This document shows positions 29,171 to 40,600 of a DNA stretch of 64,000 nucleotides, piece by piece. Each line of letters opens with the position of its first letter. Position 1 is the first letter of the stretch. Position numbers and translations under genes: made by a program. Source of the DNA: Acidobacteriota bacterium (GTDB lineage: Bacteria; Acidobacteriota; Blastocatellia; Pyrinomonadales; Pyrinomonadaceae); contig JAOAPY010000049.1 of assembly GCA_025463135.1 (NCBI GenBank), positions 62,001 to 126,000 of the forward strand. The letters are read 5' to 3'. The notes under the pieces were generated by a model, which did not search any database, was not told the DNA's origin, and saw only the letters and a program-made list of their open reading frames with translations.

Positions 29171-30483
29171 TCTTACGAAACGTCAAACTGGTTTTCGTCG
29201 CCAACGTCATGATCCTTTTTTGTGGCCTGGTGACAAGTTTGTTGAGTGCCTGGGCACTGGGACCCGCCGGGCGCGGCGATCTACTCGTGGTTATGCTTTG
29301 GCCACCGGTCTGCGCGCTGCTGGTGACTTTGGGATTGGATCAGGCGCATCGCTATTGGGTGGCGCGGGATCCGGAATGTGTTTCGACTCTGTTTTCCAAC
29401 GCTATTCTATTCGCGGCGCTTGTCGGTCCTTTAACGCTGGCCTTGTCGGAACTCATCATCCCCCATGTCGTCGGTGATCGCAGTCCGGAGACCATGTGGC
29501 TGGTCCGCATTTATCTAATCAACATTCCCGCGGCTCTCATTCAATTTCTGATGATTGGCTTGCTTGAGGGCGCACGGCGCTTTGGCTGGTCGGGAGCAGC
29601 GCGACTGATCTTCTTTGTCGTACAGGCAGTGGGTTATTTCCTGCTTTGGCTTTATGGCCGGTTGACGGTTGAGAGTGCGGCGCTGACTTTGATCCTGGCG
29701 CAATTCTGTTCGATGTCGTTATCTCTGTTCGCTGTACTTCGAGAATTGAAACCGCGTTGGCAACCGAGTTGGTCCAGGTGGAAAGAGGCCCTTGGTTATG
29801 GCGTGCGCGACTATCCGGGAATTGTGGCGGACTTTACCACGCTTCGTCTGGACCAACTGCTGCTCGGAGGCATGGCCCCGAGCGCGGCGATTGGTCTTTA
29901 TTTCGTCGCCGTGCGCCTGTCGGAGATCACCGCCGTGCTGGCTGGTTCAGTTGCCGATGCATTGATGCCGGAGGTTGCGGCCTCTGAAGTTGACCGCGCC
30001 GAACGGTTGCTCGGCAGAAGCTTGCGGCTGACTCTGTACACGCACCTGCTGGTGCTGGTCCCGCTTTGGCTGGCAGCGCCTTACGTGTTGCGCTATGTCT
30101 ACGGCGAAGGTTTCCTCGCTGCTACCGCGACCTTGCGAATTCTGCTGTTGGCTTCGGTGGTGCTGAGTGCCGCGGGAATTATGATCAGCGGGCTCAGGGG
30201 GTTTGGATATCCGGGGCTTAGCACCATTGGGCGCCTGGCCTCTGCGGTAGTGACGGTGACTGCGTTGCTTGTGCTGTTGCCGCGGCTGGGAATAGTTGGG
30301 GCAGCGATAGCCTCGCTGCTGGGTTATAGCGTCACCATGTTCATCGCCCTGTTCTGGCTGGTCCGCAAAAGAGAATTGGGAGTCTGGGGCTACCTGCGCC
30401 CGCGCCGCGCAGATCTTCCCGTCGCAGATTTGCGAAGGCTCTTAAGGCTTGATGGGTTAAGAACCCGCAACCTGGAAACGTGA
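29167..30483 (+). CDS. Polysaccharide flippase (Wzx-like), paralogue 2
   Basis: A 438-aa polytopic membrane protein colinear with the flippase at 26429 (TSLLSAWALGPAGRGDL, YGVRDYPGI, LMPEVAAS). The 4-bp overlap with the hydrolase gene implies translational coupling. Having two flippases may mean two lipid-linked substrates, for example one polysaccharide unit and one modified by the peptide system downstream; that is inference. Confidence 0.88.
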   Translation: MILRNVKLVFVANVMILFCGLVTSLLSAWALGPAGRGDLLVVMLWPPVCALLVTLGLDQAHRYWVARDPECVSTLFSNAILFAALVGPLTLALSELIIPHVVGDRSPETMWLVRIYLINIPAALIQFLMIGLLEGARRFGWSGAARLIFFVVQAVGYFLLWLYGRLTVESAALTLILAQFCSMSLSLFAVLRELKPRWQPSWSRWKEALGYGVRDYPGIVADFTTLRLDQLLLGGMAPSAAIGLYFVAVRLSEITAVLAGSVADALMPEVAASEVDRAERLLGRSLRLTLYTHLLVLVPLWLAAPYVLRYVYGEGFLAATATLRILLLASVVLSAAGIMISGLRGFGYPGLSTIGRLASAVVTVTALLVLLPRLGIVGAAIASLLGYSVTMFIALFWLVRKRELGVWGYLRPRRADLPVADLRRLLRLDGLRTRNLET

Positions 30484-30750
30484 GTTCAGGATCCAAATCT
30501 GATCAAGTGTCTTCGACGACCCCTTGATTAGAGCTCCTTATCTTAAGACGCGGCGCCCAATTCACTGCCCGGTCACTGTCCGGCCGCAAGCTCAACTGCA
30601 TCTGACCACATCTTTCAACCCAAGGTTAGGCTCACTTAACCCTTGCGTTTTCTGGCATCTGGCACGCTTTAAGACTTTTCTATCTGAGAGGAATTCCAGC
30701 GAGTGACTGCCGACATGATCCCTGAGGCCGAGGTCTAACAGTAGAAAGCC

Positions 30751-31773
30751 GTGAACAATTTTCAAATTAGCGAGAGTGACCCGAAAGCAGTTGCGGCCAC
30801 TTCAATGAAAATCCGAGTCCCCGTGCCGGAATTCGTGCGTAGTGAGTACTTGCGACCGGAATGCTCTCTGCCGCTTGTCATCAAACCAGCAGGCGCTGCT
30901 GTCGATCTGATTGCGTGGGCTCGCGCCAACCGCGAGTTCCTCGAAACCCGTTTGCTGCAGGAGGGCGCGGTGCTCTTTCGCGACTTTGACCTGCATACCG
31001 CCGAAGAATTTGAACGGTTAATTGAAGCAGTTTCCGGCAAGCTGTTGGACTACTCGTACCGATCGACGCCCCGCACAGCGGTGAGCGGCCACATCTATAC
31101 CTCGACCGAATATCCCGCCCACCAATCGATCCCTTTGCACAACGAAAATTCCTATTCCCACCAATGGCCCACAAAGGTTTGGTTCTTTTCCATGCAAGTG
31201 GCTACCGAGGGAGGAGAGACGCCGTTGGCCGACAGCCGCAAGATCTACCCGCTCATTCCGTCCGAGATCAGAGAGTGCTTCGAGCGCAAGGGATTGATGT
31301 ACGTGCGCAACTATGGCACGGGCCTCGACTTGTCATGGCAGGACGTATTTCAAACGACCGGCAAACTGGAAGTGGAAGCTTATTGCCGCACGTCAGGCAT
31401 CGACTTTGAATGGCTGGGCGAAGATCAACTGCGCACACGCCAATGCTGTCAGGTGTCCGCGAGACATCCACAAACAGGTGAGATGGTCTGGTTCAATCAA
31501 GCTCACCTTTTTCACATCTCGCGTTTGCCCGGCGAAGTGCGCGAGTGTCTACTGGCGACTTTTGCGGCAGAGGACCTGCCGCGAAATGTTTATTTTGCAG
31601 ACGGCAGCGACATTGATCCGGAAATGGTGGACGAGATTCTGAAGGTGTATGAACAGCAGGCAGTGGCCTTTGGCTGGCTCGCCGCCGACGTGCTGCTGAT
31701 TGACAATATGTTGACGGCGCACGGTCGAAACCCGTTCCGCGGAAAGCGCAAAGTGGTGGTGGGAATGTCTTAA
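30751..31773 (+). CDS. TauD/TfdA-family Fe(II)/2-oxoglutarate dioxygenase, SyrP-like
   Basis: A 340-aa non-heme iron enzyme. The iron site is LHNENSY (His-x-Glu variant of HxD, as in SyrP-type enzymes) plus the distal His in LTAHGRNPFRGKRKV, whose Arg binds 2-oxoglutarate. Enzymes of this type next to NRPS genes hydroxylate amino acids, often while tethered to a carrier domain. GTG 30751 is the likely start. It precedes the synthetase gene by 98 bases and is 267 bases after the flippase, a gap in which I see nothing notable. It may open the peptide operon. Confidence 0.87.
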   Translation: MNNFQISESDPKAVAATSMKIRVPVPEFVRSEYLRPECSLPLVIKPAGAAVDLIAWARANREFLETRLLQEGAVLFRDFDLHTAEEFERLIEAVSGKLLDYSYRSTPRTAVSGHIYTSTEYPAHQSIPLHNENSYSHQWPTKVWFFSMQVATEGGETPLADSRKIYPLIPSEIRECFERKGLMYVRNYGTGLDLSWQDVFQTTGKLEVEAYCRTSGIDFEWLGEDQLRTRQCCQVSARHPQTGEMVWFNQAHLFHISRLPGEVRECLLATFAAEDLPRNVYFADGSDIDPEMVDEILKVYEQQAVAFGWLAADVLLIDNMLTAHGRNPFRGKRKVVVGMS

Positions 31774-31871
31774 GAGAGCTCCTCATTCGTTGTTATTTCA
31801 TTATGCGGCCCCTTCGAAGGCCGAGGTCGCAAGGCCGGAATGATATTCATAGACAGTAACCAGAGGTACTG

Positions 31872-34643
31872 ATGGCGCAGGAATTGAACACTGGTTGGAA
31901 GCAGCAGATTGTCGAGACCGGACTGCGTCAAAGTGACGATCCGGCTTATCGCCAGGCGCGAACGCCGCGGCTTGCACATCAACTTTTCGAAGAGCAGGCC
32001 CGACTCGCACCGGACCGTCCAGCCATTTTTTGCCAGGGCAGGGAATTGAGCTATGGAGAATTGAACGCGCGGGCGAATCAACTTGCAGCTCACCTGCGAT
32101 CTCGCGGTGTCGGTTCCAACACGCTGGTCTCGATCGCCGTGGAGCGTTCGCTGGAAATGGTGGTGGGCATTCTCGGAGTGCTGAAAGCGGGAGGCGCCTA
32201 TGTGGCGCTTGATCCGGCTTATCCGAAAGATCGTTTGGAGTTGATGATTGCTGATTCGCAGCCGGCGATTTGTCTGACCCAAAGCGAGCTGGTTAAGCAA
32301 CTCCCACAGTGTCAGGCGCCGACTTTGTTGCTTGATGCGATCTCTTACGCGACCAGCAAAGGTCTGGCTGATGACGCCGGCCCACAATACCGCGATACCG
32401 ATCTTGCTTATGTGATTTACACTTCGGGATCAACCGGAAAGCCCAAGGGCGTGATGATCGCGCAGGGTAACCTTGGTCATTACCTGCCGTCGATGCGCAG
32501 CGCCACCGGCGTCACTTCATCTGACGTCTACTTGCACACCGCGTCAATCTCGTTTTCCTCCTCAGTGAGACAGTTACTGCTGCCACTATCGGTGGGCGCC
32601 GGCATCGTTATCGCTACCACCGACGAGATCAGAGATCCCCTCGAACTATTTGCCACGATCAAACAACAGGGTGTCACCGTCATCGACATTGTGCCGTCAT
32701 ACTGGCGCAGTTGCATCGACGCGCTGCGCAGTCAATCGGCGTCGGTGCGCGCTGAGCTATTGGACAACAATCTGCGGCTGATTTTGTCGGCCAGCGAGCC
32801 GCTGCTGTCGGATTTGCCGCGCGCGTGGAGATTTGAGCTGAACCACCAGGCTGAACTCATCAACATGTTCGGGCAGACGGAGACCGCTGGAATTGTGGCG
32901 ACCTTTCCGATCACACCGGGCAATGATGGTGCGGTGAGCGTCGTTCCGCTCGGCAGACCCATAAACGCTGCGCGAATTTACCTGCTGGATGATGGGCAGC
33001 GATCTGTAGCAGATGGCGAGTGGGGAGAGATTTGCATCGGCGGCCCTACAGTGGGTGTCGGATATTTAAATCATCCCGAGCTGACGGCGGAGCGTTTTAT
33101 GCGCGACCCGTTCGCCGCCGCGGCTGAGGCACGGCTTTATCGCACTGGAGATCTGGGACGGTTGCGTCGTGACGGCACTTTGGAATTTCAAGGCCGTATC
33201 GACAATCAGGTGAAGATTCGCGGGCATCGCGTCGAACCGGCCGAGACCGAGAGTGCCTTGCTGGAACAAAAAGGCGTTCGTGAGGTTGCCGTTCTGGCCA
33301 CTGAAAATGAGCCGGGGAATTTTCGCCTGGTGGCATACGTGGCACTGCAGCCACTGGCGGCGGTGGTGCTTGGCGGTCGCGAACGCTATCGACTGCCCAA
33401 CAACATGGCGGTGATCCAGCAGAACAAGCATGAAACGGATTTCTTCTATCAACAGATCTTTGTTGATCAGACAAACTTCAGGCACGGCATAACGCTCGAG
33501 GACGGCGATTGCGTTTTTGATGTCGGCGCGAACATCGGCTTCTTTACCATGTTTGTCCAGCAAGTGCGGCAAAACGTGCGCGTCTGTGCGTTCGAGCCGA
33601 TACCGGCGATTTTTGAGACGTTGCGCGCGAATACTTTGCTGTATGGACACTCGGAAGGAACCCGTCTGTTTCAATGCGGCCTGGCCGAAGAAGCGAAGGA
33701 AGTCGAGTTCACCTTCTATCCAAACTCAACCAGCCAATCAGGGCGCTATGGAGATGAGAGCGACGAGCGTACGGTGTTGCGTTCAATCATCGCGAACGCC
33801 AAACCGGAAAATGAGAATTCAGTTGAGCAGACGGAACAGTATCTCGACGCGCTGGTCGAGAGTCGTGTCGCCGGCGAAAAGATCAACTGCCGCTTGCGAA
33901 CGCTCTCGGAAATCATCCGCGAAGAAAGCATCGAGCGTATCGACTTGTTGAAGATAGACGTGGAAAAGAGCGAAGCCGACGTATTGGCCGGTATCGCTGC
34001 CGAGGACTGGCAGAAGATTCGGCAGATCGTTATCGAAGCACACGACGACGACGGTCAACTGGGACGGCTGGTCCAACTACTTCGCGACCACGGCTATGCT
34101 GTAGTTGCCGAACAGGATGAGTATCTGATCGGCTCGAGCTTGTACAACGTTTATGCGTCGAGGCTGGAATCCAACACACCTCTAAACGGCGCCGGTCTTT
34201 ACTATGTGCCGATGTTCTCTGACGACATTATTTCAGGCGCAGACCTGCGCCGCTGTCTGCAAACGAAATTGCCGGAGTATCTCGTACCTGCTGAAATTGT
34301 TCTCGTAGATGAACTGCCGCGCCTGCCCAATGGCAAAGTTGATCGCCAGGCCTTGAAGTCTCTCGACCGTCAGCCGCTCACGGCCAGTACGGATTCGGAA
34401 ACGCTGCGCTCTCCGATTGAAGAGCAACTGGCGCAGATCTGGTCTCAGGTACTCAAGCGCGAGACGATCGGCAGCCATGACAACCTTTTTGATCTGGGCG
34501 GTGATTCCATTTTGGTGATGCAAATTGTGGCGCGCGCTGCCAAGGCAGGCCTGCGCTTGACTCCCAAATTGATCTTCAAACACCAGACGATTGCTGAGTT
34601 GGCCGCAGTATTGACGGCGGCCTCCGCAGTCACTGCCGGATAG
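31872..34643 (+). CDS. NRPS loading protein: adenylation domain interrupted by FkbM methyltransferase, plus carrier domain
   Basis: A 923-aa protein with order A(N-part)-MT-A(C-part)-T. The adenylation part (about 20-490) has YTSGSTGKPKG, NMFGQTETAG and YRTGDLGR. An FkbM-type methyltransferase follows (about 500-770; FDVGANIGFFTMF, then IDLLKIDVEKSEADVL), then the A10 region LPNGKVDR (near 822) and a carrier domain with LGGDSI (serine near 880). Pocket residues by my alignment are S-S-R-D-L-A-M-G-I-K: the Asp that normally holds the amino group is absent, so the substrate may not be an ordinary alpha-amino acid. No condensation domain precedes it, consistent with a loading module. ATG 31872. 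Confidence 0.87.
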   Translation: MAQELNTGWKQQIVETGLRQSDDPAYRQARTPRLAHQLFEEQARLAPDRPAIFCQGRELSYGELNARANQLAAHLRSRGVGSNTLVSIAVERSLEMVVGILGVLKAGGAYVALDPAYPKDRLELMIADSQPAICLTQSELVKQLPQCQAPTLLLDAISYATSKGLADDAGPQYRDTDLAYVIYTSGSTGKPKGVMIAQGNLGHYLPSMRSATGVTSSDVYLHTASISFSSSVRQLLLPLSVGAGIVIATTDEIRDPLELFATIKQQGVTVIDIVPSYWRSCIDALRSQSASVRAELLDNNLRLILSASEPLLSDLPRAWRFELNHQAELINMFGQTETAGIVATFPITPGNDGAVSVVPLGRPINAARIYLLDDGQRSVADGEWGEICIGGPTVGVGYLNHPELTAERFMRDPFAAAAEARLYRTGDLGRLRRDGTLEFQGRIDNQVKIRGHRVEPAETESALLEQKGVREVAVLATENEPGNFRLVAYVALQPLAAVVLGGRERYRLPNNMAVIQQNKHETDFFYQQIFVDQTNFRHGITLEDGDCVFDVGANIGFFTMFVQQVRQNVRVCAFEPIPAIFETLRANTLLYGHSEGTRLFQCGLAEEAKEVEFTFYPNSTSQSGRYGDESDERTVLRSIIANAKPENENSVEQTEQYLDALVESRVAGEKINCRLRTLSEIIREESIERIDLLKIDVEKSEADVLAGIAAEDWQKIRQIVIEAHDDDGQLGRLVQLLRDHGYAVVAEQDEYLIGSSLYNVYASRLESNTPLNGAGLYYVPMFSDDIISGADLRRCLQTKLPEYLVPAEIVLVDELPRLPNGKVDRQALKSLDRQPLTASTDSETLRSPIEEQLAQIWSQVLKRETIGSHDNLFDLGGDSILVMQIVARAAKAGLRLTPKLIFKHQTIAELAAVLTAASAVTAG

Positions 34644-34654
34644 CAACGAAAACC

Positions 34655-37600
34655 ATGAGCTTTGAGCTGAGCAATCTGGCCGTTAAGGACGTGACCGCGA
34701 CGTTGGCGTCAGTTTTTCCCGCGCCCGCTGTCGAAGGCACGTTTCCCTTGTCCCCGACGCAGGCGGGAATGCTCTTTCACAGCTTGCTCGCGCCTGACGC
34801 CGGGATCTATCTGGAGCAGATAATTCTGCGTCTTGAAGGCGAATTGGATGTGCGGCTCTTTCAGAACGCCTGGCAGAAGGTGGTGGACCATCATGAGATT
34901 CTGCGGACCTCGTTCAGTTGGGAAGGCCAGGAGAGACCCGTTCAAATCGTGCATCGCCAGGTGACGATGCCGTTCCAAATTCTTGATTGGCGCGAACTCG
35001 GACAGAGCGATCAAGCGAGCCGCCTGGAATCGTTCGTGCGGACGGATCGCATAAGCGGATTCGACTTTACGGCTCCACCGCTGATGCGCATCGCCGTGGT
35101 CCGTTTGGCTGATGACGCGTATCTATTGATTTGGACCAATCATCACGCTTTGCTCGATGGCTGGTCTCAATCGTTACTTCTCAAGCAGGTATTTACCGTT
35201 TATGGGGCGCTGAGCAGCGGCAGCGAACCTGTCCTGGAACCGAGCCCCTCATATCGAAACTATGTCAATTGGCTGGCGGCGCAGGACTCCAGTGAGAGTG
35301 AACGTTTCTGGAAAGAGACGCTTAAGGGTTTCGCCGCGCCAACTTCGCTGGCGATCGATCGCCTTACGACTGACTCGCTCCGCGAAGTCGTAAAGCATGC
35401 TGAATCAGAACTGCAATTATCAAGCGCAGATACCGCGGAACTACAAGCTTTCGCGCGGAAGCATCGGATCACGATGTTCACGCTGGTGCAAGGCGCCTGG
35501 GCCTTGTTGCTGGCGCGCTATAGCGGCACGGATGATGTTGTTTTTGGCTCGACTGTTTCGATGCGTCCTCATGAGTTGCCAGACGTTGAATCGGCGGTGG
35601 GCTTGTTCATCAGCACCATTCCCGTTCGCGTGCGGCTCGGCGCTGAGACTGATTTGATTTCGTGGTTAAAAGAATTACAGCTGGACGCAGTTGAGGCGCG
35701 TGAACATCAGCATACGTCGCTGGTGGACATCCAACGATGGAGCGAAGCGCCAAACGGCTTGTCGTTGTTTGACAGCATTCTGGTTTTTGAGAACTATCCT
35801 GCCGAAGACGATGATGGTGATTCCGGGCGTAGCGTTGACATGCACCGAGAGCGATCGTTTCTCTCCAGGACCAATTATCCGCTTACGTTGCTGGCGTTCC
35901 CGGATAAACAACTGCAACTGATCGCGATCTATGACCGCGACCGTTTCGAACCTGAATCTATACAGCGACTGTTGGACCATCTCCGTACGATTTTGGGAGA
36001 AATGGCGGCCAATCCGACGCGCCGGCTGGACCAGTTTTCACTACTGACACCGGACGAACGACGGCAGCAGTTGGTCGAGTGGAATCGGACCGAGGTCGAG
36101 TATGAAAAGGAACTGCGCGTTAACCAACTAATTGAACAACAGGCTGAGCGTTCACCGAATGCCGTAGCCGTGGTTTTTGAGCGCCAGACACTAACCTATG
36201 CAGAGCTCAATGCGCGGGCGAATCAACTGGCCCACCATCTGCGCGGACTGGGCGTCGGGCCGGAGTCATTGGTTGGCATTTGCGTTGAGCGTTCGCTCGA
36301 CATGATCGTCGGGCTGCTCGGTATTTTAAAGGCCGGCGCGGCCTATGTCCCACTCGACCCCGCGTTTCCGCACGACCGCCTGGCTTTCATGATCAAGGAC
36401 GCCAGTGTCCCTGTGCTGATAACTCAGCAGGAACTTGCCAACGGGCTGCCTCCGCATCAAGCCCGGCTTGTCTGTCTGGATTCTGATTGGGACATCATCG
36501 AGCGCGAGAGCACGACGAACCCGGTTACCGCGGCAGGGAACAACGACCTTGCCTATGTGATCTACACCTCGGGCTCAACCGGTGAACCAAAGGGCGTGCA
36601 GATCGGTCATCGCGCGCTGACAAATTTTCTCTGCTCAGTGCGACGTGAGCCCGGGCTGAACGCCAACGATGTTTTAGTCTCAGTTACGACACTCTCATTC
36701 GACATTGCAGCGCTGGAACTCTATCTGCCGCTGATCGTCGGTGCTCGTCTGGTCATTGCCAATCGCGACACGGCGGCCGACGGTCATCAATTGCAAGAGC
36801 GCGTCAGAGAAACCGGAGCCACGGTAGTGCAGGCGACGCCGGCAACCTGGCGAATGTTAATTGATGCAGGTTGGCGGGGCGATAAGCGGCTAAAGGTTCT
36901 GTGCGGCGGTGAGGCCTTGGCGCGCGACCTGGCGGACCGACTACTCGAATTGTGTGGTTCGGTATGGAACATGTATGGGCCAACGGAGACAACGATCTGG
37001 TCCACCGTGTGGAAGGTCGAGCCCGGAGACGGTCCTGTATCGATCGGGCGTCCGCTCGCCAACACGCAGATCTATCTGCTTGATAAGCACCTGAGCCCGG
37101 TACCGATTGGCGTCGCCGGCGAACTACACATCGGCGGCGACGGACTCGCGCGTGGTTATCTCAACCGGCCTGAGCTGTCCGCGGAAAAGTTCATTCGCAA
37201 TCCCTTCGGCAGCGAACCTGGCTCACGGCTTTACAAAACTGGTGACCTTGCGCGCTATCTACCAAATGGAAATATAGAGTGCCTGGGCCGCAGCGACGAT
37301 CAGGTAAAGCTGCGCGGCTTTCGCATCGAACTGGGTGAGATCGAATCGGTTTTGCGCCGTCACGACCAAGTGCGCGAGAGCGTGGTAATGGCGCGTGAGG
37401 ACACGCTCGGTAACAAACGATTAGTTGCGTACGTCGTTCCGAATTTTCCTGGTCAACTCGACAACGTTGAGTTGCGAACGTACCTGCAAGCGAAGCTGCC
37501 TGAATACATGTTGCCTTCAGCGGTGATAGAGCTGGCGGAATTGCCGCTGACACCCAATGGCAAGGTGAATCGCCGCGCCCTGCCGGCGCCGGATTACGAG

Positions 37601-40600
37601 GCGCAGCTGAGAGATGCTTACGTGCCGCCGCGGACGCCGGTCGAAGAATTGCTCTGCGGTATCTGGGCCGAGGTTCTGAAAGTCGCGCGCGTGGGAATCA
37701 ACGACAATTTTTTTGAGTTGGGGGGGCACTCGCTGCTCGCCACGCAGGTAGTCTCTCGCGTGCTGCAAACGTTTGGCTCGCAATTGCCGTTGCGTGCTCT
37801 GTTCGAGGCGCCGACTATTGCGACTTTTGCGGAACGGGTCCACAGACTATCGAATGAAGAAACAGCGTCGACTTCACCGATTGCTCGCGCAGCAAAACAG
37901 GAAAGTCCACCCCTTTCATTTGCGCAGCAGCGGCTTTGGTTCCTGGACCAGCTGGAGGGCCAGAGCGGTTCTTACAACATCTCGAGAGCTGTGCGTATGG
38001 TTGGTGTCATTGATGTGCCGCTTCTCGAAGAATCTCTCTCGGCAATCGTCGCGCGTCACGATTCGCTGCGCACCAACTTCGAACTAATGGACGGCGAGCC
38101 GCTTCAGACCATTGCCGCTCCGTGGGAAATGAAAGTCTCGCTCGTCGATCTCAGAGGCAAGACTGAAGCGGCAGTGCGGCAAGCGGTGGTGCAAATTGCC
38201 GAGTGTCCCTTCGACCTGGCCCATGATCGACTACTGCGTGCCAGCCTGCTGCAGCTTGACGAACATGATCACGTCCTGTTGCTTACGATGCACCACATTG
38301 TCAGCGACGGGTGGTCCCTCAGCGTTTTGTTTCGAGAGATCGGTGTTTTGTATGAAGCTTTCGTAACTCATCAACCCTCACCACTGGCCGACTTGCCCAT
38401 ACAGTATTCTGATTTCGCATTGTGGCAACGTGAATGGCTGGAAGGCGAAGTGCTCGAGAAGCAGCTCGACTACTGGAGAACGCAACTTGCCGGCGCACCC
38501 CCTATTTTGGAGATACCGACGGACCGGCCCCGACCGCCTATCCAGACTTTCAATGGGGCCAACCATACCCTGGTCGTGCCACCGTCGTTGCGTGATTCAC
38601 TGGTTGCGCTGAGTCGTCGCACGGATACGACGCTGTTTATGACGCTACTCGCTGCGTTCCAGACACTGCTGTCCCGCTATGCCAATCAGGAGGACATCGT
38701 ACTGGGTACTCCGATCGCGAATCGTACTCGCCGCGAGACAGAGGATTTGGTCGGGTTCTTTGTGAACACACTGTTGATGAGGACGGACCTTTCCGGTAAT
38801 CCAGGTTTTCGGGAACTGCTGCGGCGCGTGCGCGAGGTGTCGCTGCAGGCTTATGCGCATCAGGATGTGCCGTTTGAAAAATTGGTTGAAGAGCTGAAGC
38901 CGGAGCGCAACTTGAGTCACATGCCGCTGTTCCAGGTGATGGTTGTGTTTCAGAATGAGCCTGAGGCAACGCTGACGCTGCCGGCGCTCGAGTTGCAGGA
39001 CTTCAATATCCAGAGCGAGATCTCCAAGTTTGATCTAACCCTCTATATCGCTGAATCACCGGAAGGGCTGCGGCTGACTTTTGAATTCAACACGGACCTG
39101 TTCAATGCCGTGACCATCGAGCAAATGGGGAGTCACTTCGCGACATTGTTGGCCGCCGTCGTTGCCAATCCCGATCAGCGTCTTGCAGATCTGCCGTTGC
39201 TGACCGATAGCGAGCGGCGCCGGCTGCTGGTGGATTGGCGCCAGCCGCAAACTCCTTATCCGCTGCGCTGCATTCACGAACTATTCGCAGAGCAGGTGAG
39301 CAAAACTCCCGATGCAACGGCTGTCGTTTTTGAGAATCATCCGATCACCTTTGCCGAGTTGGACCAACGCGCAAATCAGCTCGCACACTATCTGCAGAAA
39401 CGAGGCGTAGGCCCGGAAGTGATCGTGGCCGTTTGCCTGGAGCGTTCTATCGAGATGGTCATCGCGTTGCTCGGAGTTCTAAAGGCAGGGGGCGCGTTTG
39501 TGCCGGTCGATCCTTCCTATCCGGCTGAGCGGGTCGCTTTCCTGCTGACTGATTCACACGCGCGAATAGTACTGACGCAACAGCGAGTGCGAGAGACTTT
39601 ACCGGTTTCCAGCGCAGAGATGATTTGCCTCGACGCCGGCTGGGGCGAAATCTTGCGCGAGAGCAGGAAAGCGCCGGCTTGCGCAGCCACGCCTGAAAAT
39701 GCAGCTTATCTGATTTACACCTCCGGCTCGACCGGAATACCCAAAGGCTCCATCAGTCCACACCGGGCCTCGATCAATCGTTTTGCCTGGATGTGGAATC
39801 GTTTTCCGTTTGCTGAGGGCGAAGTGTGCTGTCAAAAGACGTCGCTGAGTTTCGGCGATTCGATTTGGGAGAACTTTGGCCCACTGTTGCGCGGCATTCC
39901 GATTGTGATCATTCCCGACGAAATGGTTAAGGACCCTCGGCAATTTGTGGCGCTGCTCAATACTCACGGTGTTACGAGGCTGGTGTTGGTGCCGTCGCTT
40001 TTGCGAGTGATCCTGGAGCAGGAAACCAACCTGGCGCAGGCACTTTCGCGCTTGAAATACTGGACCTGCAGCGGCGAAGCCTTGACTCTTGATTTGGCGC
40101 GGGCGTTCAAAGAGCGGATGCCCGATGCCGTCATGATTAACCTGTATGGATCTTCCGAGATCGCGGCTGACGTTACGTGTTACGTGGTTGATGAGCCGGA
40201 TCAACTCGCAACAGTTCCCATCGGTCGGCCCATCACCAATATCGAGTCTTACATTCTTGATCAGTCGTTCGAGCCGGTGCCGGTTGGTGTTTGTGGCGAA
40301 TTGTATATAGCGGGAGCCGGTCTGGCGCGTAGTTATTTTGATCATCCGGAACTGACGGCGGAACGGTTTCTGCCTTCTCCGTTCAGCACTGTTCCCGGTT
40401 CAAGAATGTTCCGCACGGGCGACCTGGCGCGATATCGGGAAGACGGCACGATCGAATTTCTGGGTCGCGCGGATTACCAGGTAAAGATTCGTGGCTTCCG
40501 GGTTGAGCTCGGTGATATTGAATTCGCGTTAAGCCGGCATCGAGCGGTGTGCGAGAGCGTAGTCGTCGCGCGCGAGGACGACTCGGGCGATCGGCGACTG

